DNA of 64,000 bases, taken from positions 186,001 through 250,000 of the forward strand of contig NZ_NHPP01000008.1 in assembly GCF_002838835.1 (NCBI RefSeq). The letters are read 5' to 3'. Below are positions 60,021 to 64,000 of this stretch, piece after piece. Numbering within the stretch: position 1 is the first letter of the stretch; each line of letters starts with the position of its first letter. Both the position numbers and the translations under genes were made by a program. This stretch comes from Siphonobacter sp. SORGH_AS_0500 (GTDB lineage Bacteria; Bacteroidota; Bacteroidia; Cytophagales; Spirosomataceae). The notes beneath the pieces were generated by a model. It was given only the letters and a program-made list of their open reading frames with translations. It had not been told where the DNA came from and searched no databases.

Positions 60021-60040
60021 ATGTTCGCAATAGCGAACAT
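60021..60040. promoter_or_regulatory. Perfect 20-bp palindrome, operator candidate
   Basis: ATGTTCGC-AATA-GCGAACAT. Symmetry and length fit an operator for a dimeric phage-type or stress repressor. It lies 50 bases upstream of the RNA promoter and about 150 bases upstream of the divergent lipoprotein gene. Confidence 0.6.
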
Positions 60041-60089
60041 AACTAATTGATATATAGATATTTAAGTAAAAAATATTTGCTCTTTTTTA

Positions 60090-60119
60090 TTGACATTTTG
60101 TTCTTCTCTTGTATTTTAG
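60090..60119 (+). promoter_or_regulatory. Bacteroidota-type promoter for the structured RNA
   Basis: TTG (60090-60092), 19-base spacer, TATTTTAG (60112-60119; one mismatch to TAnnTTTG). Start predicted near 60125, just at the 5' strand of the RNA's closing stem. Confidence 0.65.
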
Positions 60120-60122
60120 CAG

Positions 60123-60303
60123 TGTCTAAGTTTCAATAGCGGGTAGCAATGCCCAACATATAGTTGTAGGGCTTACATTTGTGCCTGATAGTCATTTCTG
60201 TGTCTATACGCAGCGGTGTTCTACCTGCCGTGCATCTCCTGTTATGGTTGATGCAAGCCCGTTATTGGACTTAGACAGCGGCAAGGGGAACACCGCTGTT
60301 TTT
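60123..60303 (+). ncRNA. Structured non-coding RNA candidate, about 180 nt
   Basis: The 5' end TGTCTAAGT..CAATAGCGGG (60123-60143) pairs with CCCGTTATTGGACTTAGACA (60258-60277), closing the molecule. Inside are GCCC-AAC/GTT-GGGC (60151-60172) and GCATC/GATGC (60232-60254) hairpins. The 3' end is a terminator, ACAGCGG/CCGCTGT then five T. A second option is visible: CAGCGGTGTTC (60211-60221) is perfectly complementary to GAACACCGCTG (60288-60298), which would break the terminator. Length and closed-stem layout resemble 6S RNA, but I cannot assign a family. The integrase gene starts 140 bases later. Confidence 0.65.
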
Positions 60304-60443
60304 ATTGTACCTCTTCTTCTAAAACACAGGAGTCATGATTAACTAAACTTCCTTCCAAAAATCACAATTAAGTATCTTTTACACAGCCGGACAAATATCT
60401 GATTGCAAGAATTCTATTGTCTAAACAAAAACCACATACCATC

Positions 60444-61625
60444 ATGATCAACAAATTTCATTTCGCCTACCATCTGCGTACTGAAGGCATTTCTGAACAA
60501 GGTCTGCCCATTATTTATGCCAAAGCGACTTTAAATGGCAATCGTATTAATATTGGCTCAACGGGCATTCGGGTATCATTAGATAACTGGGATATCCAAA
60601 GACGCCGGATCCGACTATCGGATACCATTTCGATGATGGATAATGCCAAGCTTGATTCTTTGGAAAGTCAGGTAAGGTCCGTAATTCTGTATGCCGAATC
60701 CCGTCAGGAACGGGTCACCCCGGAGCAGTTAAAGAAGGCTCTGCGTCCTGCTTCCGCTCGTCAAACGGACGTATTTACACTACTGGATAAATACCTAGAA
60801 TGGTCAGAACAGATGAGTCAGAAAGGGGATCACGCAATTAGTACCCATAAGACCCGCAAGGAGAAGCTAGCTTTAGTAAAATACTTCCTAGAGGAAGAAA
60901 AGAAGACTAAGCTTCTGGTCGAGGAGATAAACAGGGTCATTATGGAGCGTTTTATTAATTACATGCTACTCAAACGTAACGCTAAAAAAGTCTACGCCCA
61001 GAAGTGCCAGCAGTTCATAAAGACCTTCGTGATTTGGTGTTGGGAAAATGGACATATTGACATTAACCCGCTGGACAACTACAAAGTCAAGGTAGACAAA
61101 ACACCTAATTTGGAACACCTCTCTGAAGCAGAGCTTACGCTACTGACGACAACGGTGTTTCCTAAACGCCTCCAAGAGACCGTTGATTGTTACCTGTTTG
61201 CGTGCAATACCGGGTTAGCCTACGTAGATATGAAGCTTTTGAATGAATCCAACGTAGTTGAGGTAGGGGGTAGATTGTACTTACAAGGGGCACGTGAGAA
61301 AACAGATACGAAGTATTTCGTTCCACTGTCAAAAGTAGCTCAAGCTATCATTGTCAAATATGGCGGAGTCTCTAAACTCCCATTACGATCCAACAAAGAA
61401 GTTAACTGCATGCTCAAAGTCGCTATGGCCCAAATTGGTGTCAATAGAAGAATCTGGTTTCATACAGGTCGAAAGACCTTTGCTATGCGGATGCAGAATG
61501 AGTTCCTACGTTCGGATGAGACCACAGCCGCCATGTTGGGCCATAAATCAACTAAAGAGCTAAAAACCTATCGCAACATTACCAAAGAGCGGGTTATTAA
61601 AGAAATGAGCAATTTCGACTTTTAA
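60444..61625 (+). CDS. Second tyrosine recombinase (SAM-like integrase)
   Basis: A 393-residue integrase from the ATG at 60444 (MINKFHFAYHLRTEGISEQG); a TTG 27 bases earlier is possible. N-terminal arm-binding domain with ATLNGNRINIGSTGIRVSLDNWD, then a SAM-like core-binding domain (about 105-200) and the catalytic domain: CNTGLAYVDMKLL (first Arg replaced by Ala as in many Bacteroidota enzymes), FHTGRKTFAMRM (H-x-x-R), LGHKS, and the nucleophile Tyr in LKTYRNIT. It borders the immunity-like array on its right, as the XerD-like recombinase does in acquired defence arrays. It may alternatively belong to an unrelated mobile element further right. Confidence 0.9.
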   Translation: MINKFHFAYHLRTEGISEQGLPIIYAKATLNGNRINIGSTGIRVSLDNWDIQRRRIRLSDTISMMDNAKLDSLESQVRSVILYAESRQERVTPEQLKKALRPASARQTDVFTLLDKYLEWSEQMSQKGDHAISTHKTRKEKLALVKYFLEEEKKTKLLVEEINRVIMERFINYMLLKRNAKKVYAQKCQQFIKTFVIWCWENGHIDINPLDNYKVKVDKTPNLEHLSEAELTLLTTTVFPKRLQETVDCYLFACNTGLAYVDMKLLNESNVVEVGGRLYLQGAREKTDTKYFVPLSKVAQAIIVKYGGVSKLPLRSNKEVNCMLKVAMAQIGVNRRIWFHTGRKTFAMRMQNEFLRSDETTAAMLGHKSTKELKTYRNITKERVIKEMSNFDF

Positions 61626-61639
61626 AATTCCAAACCACC

Positions 61640-61912
61640 ATGGCAAAGCAAAACGCCTCTATTTCAGCCGAACACTCTATGGCTGCCCAGATCATTTTTG
61701 AAAGTGCTAAAAACATGCGGGAAGATTATGATTTTCCATCTTTGCGAAAACACCTCAACCGGGCTCATACCTGGTATGCCGCTTCTACCCTCTACGCAAA
61801 TCTGGAAGATGACGAAAGACAGCATGCTGCCGAGTATCACCTAGCCGTCATGGACCTGATTGACACCATAGCTCGGCAGATTGAAGACCCGCATAATCCA
61901 AATAACGTATAG
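61640..61912 (+). CDS. Small helical protein downstream of the integrase
   Basis: A 90-residue helical protein, starting 14 bases after the integrase stop, so probably cotranscribed. LRKHLNRAHTWYAASTLYANLEDDERQHAAEYHLAVMDLID shows the same spacing as FQSHLSQMFAHYAIS.., L..EERYDAA in the product of 62753-63028, so the two are likely distant paralogues. No family known. Confidence 0.6.
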   Translation: MAKQNASISAEHSMAAQIIFESAKNMREDYDFPSLRKHLNRAHTWYAASTLYANLEDDERQHAAEYHLAVMDLIDTIARQIEDPHNPNNV

Positions 61913-62024
61913 TGAATTCCGTTTAAATTTAAATCCTTGCATTCTCAGGCTTTTCTCTTCATCACTACCCGCTAGTGATCTGGGCGAGCTATGTCCTAAA
62001 TGCTTCTAATTCCTCACTATTCAC

Positions 62025-62684
62025 ATGAAAAATCAATCAAAAGTAAACGGCTCATCCATGCCTGTATCGCCCGTCTCAGGCTCTTTCTCTACTTCTGAGC
62101 TTCGCATCACTCAGGCCGTAGAGTTATCTGGTCACATCAGTCTTCCAGCCGAGTTCTATGAGAAGTACAAAGACTCAGAGATCTTTCAAAAGGGAGTACC
62201 CCGGGTAGAGTTCCACCACCAGCAGCGAATGATTCACCTGACGGCTGGTGAAGGCGAAGAGGCAGTTTGGGTGGTAGGTCATTTAACGCCTCATCCAATT
62301 TATTCTGATTTAAGCGTCTTCAAGCGGGAATGGATGCTGTCAAAGGAAGCCGATACCTACTTTGAAAGCCATACCCATTATTTTGGTTCTGAGCATGAAG
62401 GATACAAAGAGGTGAGTGAAATCCTGGATGAGAAGAAACGAGCCGATATTGCCTGCTTTCATGATTTCAAGCTTCATCTGCCTATCTTCTGCGAAGTACC
62501 TTATAATATCGAAGGGGGAAATCATGTATGGTTAGAGATGGAAACCCAACCAGATCTGCAAGGCACATCCTATGTATATTTTATGTCATCTCTCTATGAT
62601 GAGATGGCTCAGAAGGTGCAGGATCGAGTGTTTGCGGAGCAGAAACAGCGTCTCAAAGACCTCATCTGCATTGATGTATACTAA
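62025..62684 (+). CDS. Hypothetical protein of the integrase region
   Basis: A 219-residue soluble protein without a recognised family. The N-terminal 25 residues are Ser-rich (SKVNGSSMPVSPVSGSFSTS). The body contains HHQQRMIHLTAGEGEEAVWVVGHLTP and ends ERKQRLKDLICIDVY-like (EQKQRLKDLICIDVY). A beta-rich fold is likely. Same strand as the integrase with a 112-base gap. Confidence 0.6.
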   Translation: MKNQSKVNGSSMPVSPVSGSFSTSELRITQAVELSGHISLPAEFYEKYKDSEIFQKGVPRVEFHHQQRMIHLTAGEGEEAVWVVGHLTPHPIYSDLSVFKREWMLSKEADTYFESHTHYFGSEHEGYKEVSEILDEKKRADIACFHDFKLHLPIFCEVPYNIEGGNHVWLEMETQPDLQGTSYVYFMSSLYDEMAQKVQDRVFAEQKQRLKDLICIDVY

Positions 62685-62752
62685 TCCATTACTCGGCCTT
62701 TTGGAATTTTTCTGGGAGGCTGATCTTTTCAACTCTACAACTACTTACATCT

Positions 62753-63028
62753 ATGGAAAACGTATCTCAAAAACAGCATAAGGTCTATCAAATCGCTGAA
62801 GGCTTTATTACCCGAACAGTGATTCGTGAATTGCAGAGTCACTTAAGTCAAATGTTTGCTCATTACGCTATCTCAATACCTTTTCACCAACTAGGAGAGG
62901 AGGAACGCTACGATGCAGCCAGCTCATTTATAGCCCTAGTTGAGCTATTGAACAAGTTAGCTGAGGAAATTCATGATGTCGATGCTCAGGATTACATAGC
63001 CTTGGGCAAACGGCAAGCAGCTGCTTAA
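62753..63028 (+). CDS. Small helical protein, probable paralogue of the 61640 product
   Basis: A 91-residue helical protein (MENVSQKQHKVYQIAEGFIT). The region LQSHLSQMFAHYAISIPFHQL, GEEERYDAASSFIALVELLNKLAEEIHD aligns in pattern with the 61640-61912 product. No known family. Followed by a strong bidirectional terminator. Confidence 0.6.
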   Translation: MENVSQKQHKVYQIAEGFITRTVIRELQSHLSQMFAHYAISIPFHQLGEEERYDAASSFIALVELLNKLAEEIHDVDAQDYIALGKRQAAA

Positions 63029-63029
63029 A

Positions 63030-63062
63030 ACAAATACCCCATCATATCGATGGGGTATTTGT
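63030..63062. terminator. Bidirectional terminator
   Basis: ACAAATACCCCATC/GATGGGGTATTTGT, 14 bp with a five-base loop, between convergent genes ending at 63028 and 63065. Confidence 0.85.
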
Positions 63063-63064
63063 AG

Positions 63065-63568
63065 TTACTCAGTCACTTCTTCGGAATTGAATATGTTAAG
63101 TACTAGGTCAATAGCAAAGTTATCAATTGCTTGTATCAAACCAGCCGACTCATCATCCTTTACATGTGAAGACGTATAAGTGTATATGAATGGGACACTG
63201 TTAGGAATAAGCGGGTTTGGCCCTTGGGTAATATTGCCAAACCCATAATCGTATTGCCTTTGAAGTCTAACACTTTTTTCTATGAAGCTTTTGCTTACTT
63301 CATTCGCGCCTATCCAATAACTCTTAACAAATAATTCTTTACGAAGGGAACCGCCTTTTGCAAAGAAATTGATTAGATGTAATCCGTGCACAAACGTCAT
63401 ATCAACTTCGTATGTTAGATCAAATCTTCCAACTGGACGTTTTAATTTGAATGTATTCAGAATGCCTAAATCTATTTCCGAGTGAACTAGACCGTCTAAA
63501 ACAACAAACTTCCTGACTGGGCCTGTATTGTACTTTTCTTCTATTAGCTCTATTTTTTTTAGTGCCAT
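63065..63568 (-). CDS. Hypothetical protein
   Basis: A 167-residue soluble protein (MALKKIELIEEKYNTGPVRK) that I cannot assign. Alternating hydrophobic residues (FKLKRPVGRFDLTYEVDMTF) suggest a beta-rich N-terminal half; the C-terminus AGLIQAIDNFAIDLVLNIF is helical. Single gene on the minus strand. Confidence 0.6.
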   Translation of the reverse strand: MALKKIELIEEKYNTGPVRKFVVLDGLVHSEIDLGILNTFKLKRPVGRFDLTYEVDMTFVHGLHLINFFAKGGSLRKELFVKSYWIGANEVSKSFIEKSVRLQRQYDYGFGNITQGPNPLIPNSVPFIYTYTSSHVKDDESAGLIQAIDNFAIDLVLNIFNSEEVTE

Positions 63569-63889
63569 TATATTATATTTAATGCCCTCTCTTAGTTGAT
63601 GGGCACATAAATATCATTTTATTTTTTTTGTTTTCAAATTCGTTAAAATCCCTAGATGCCTTTAAAAAAACCATCATATGTCTATCATATGATGGTTTTT
63701 TTAGATAATTTATAAAATAAATATTTTTTATCAAATGTCAAGGGATTTTGATATTTTTTGATGTTTCGTCGGTATACCCGAGTGCATGGGCCAAAGTCAT
63801 TATGATGTCTTATTTGTATTAAACAAAGATTTCACTAGGTGTAATTGATGCCTGTTATATTATATTAGTAGCATAAACGATTGATTCAT
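63569..63889. other. AT-rich intergenic region with a perfect hairpin
   Basis: About 320 very AT-rich bases between divergent genes. It contains the 17-bp hairpin at 63664-63702. No gene seen. Confidence 0.5.
63664..63702. terminator. Symmetric 17-bp terminator hairpin
   Basis: AAAAAAACCATCATATG and CATATGATGGTTTTTTT are perfect complements around TCTAT. It functions in either direction by shape, but no gene ends here on either strand, since the flanking genes are divergent; it may mark the end of a small RNA or a boundary. Confidence 0.75.
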
Positions 63890-64000
63890 ATGTCTGTGCC
63901 ATTATTACCCACATATATATCTAGTATCCTGCCTATTGTTTTAGCCATCCCGTTGCTTATAGTCTCCTATGGACGCAAAGTAGTAGTTAACCCTTCTAAT
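63890..64000 (+). CDS. Start of a membrane protein gene, cut by the window end
   Basis: The ATG at 63890 opens a frame of 37 codons that continues past the window end. MSVPLLPTYISSILPIVLAI PLLIVSYGRKVVVNPSN contains one membrane helix (about residues 9-27) with a positive cytoplasmic side. Too short for a family call. Confidence 0.45.
   Translation, partial: MSVPLLPTYISSILPIVLAIPLLIVSYGRKVVVNPSN

Larger units (their letters stand above)
59867..60443. other. Regulatory and RNA-bearing region upstream of the second integrase
   Basis: About 575 bases without protein genes. It contains the hairpin above, a perfect palindrome (60021-60040), a promoter (60090-60119) and a structured RNA candidate (60123-60303), then about 140 bases before the integrase ATG. 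Confidence 0.6.

Noticed and set aside
60123-60303. Firm assignment of the RNA as 6S RNA or a retron msr-msd
   Set aside because: Length and closed stem resemble 6S RNA, but key features could not be verified by eye; there is no reverse transcriptase nearby, so a retron is excluded.

Overview
The window comes from a member of the Bacteroidota, most likely order Cytophagales. The evidence is a 2416-residue SprA (type IX secretion translocon), a Bacteroidota-type MBL-fold protein and SAM-like phage integrases, lipoproteins with Bacteroidota-style signal peptides, and promoter-like TTG-N19/20-TAnnTTTG boxes. All calls were made by reading; no database search was run.

Positions 1-26730 are ordinary chromosome: alaS (partial, with an apparent one-base frameshift), a MerR-type regulator, a DUF1232 membrane protein, tatA, gatA, a LysM lytic transglycosylase, ruvA, sprA, then a minus-strand operon of a DUF2589 protein, two uncharacterised partners, a papain-fold cysteine peptidase and a chagasin-like peptidase inhibitor. 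After it come an HD hydrolase, an ABC exporter, a thioredoxin-reductase-like flavoprotein, a ClC channel, gamma-glutamyltransferase, a basic repeat protein and an MBL hydrolase. Many units end in long perfect hairpins.

Positions 26730-39150 and 55700-59960 are accessory DNA: small orphan genes, several lipoproteins, one CDI-type immunity protein, DUF4304-like and DUF1493-like proteins, a GNAT enzyme with a decayed partial duplicate, and a trimmed KilA-N fragment. The intergenic spacers, not the genes, are repeated: three spacer blocks (A, B, C) occur in the same order near 28.0-29.3 kb and 56.0-57.4 kb with different genes between them, and a short TAGATAGCTA-like motif recurs at the junctions. 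This resembles the recombinase-associated acquired interbacterial defence (immunity gene) arrays known from gut Bacteroidales.

Positions 39190-51900 look like an integrated phage satellite or a much reduced prophage. A 3' half of a CAU-anticodon tRNA gene (att-like) is followed by a tyrosine integrase, a Fic protein, a 606-residue unknown, an excisionase-like HTH protein beginning inside a large inverted repeat, a VRR-NUC nuclease, a RepA-like ATPase, a candidate origin made of two TGACTGAC hairpins, a TOPRIM primase, a terminase-small-subunit-like protein, three small genes and a 1220-residue tail tape measure protein. No capsid, portal or large terminase gene is present. DUF4236, an unknown membrane-associated protein and a HipA-like kinase/DUF3037 pair follow.

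Positions 60000-64000 hold a perfect palindrome, a promoter-driven, terminator-ended structured RNA candidate of about 180 nt, a second tyrosine recombinase, several small unknown genes and the start of a membrane protein cut by the window end.
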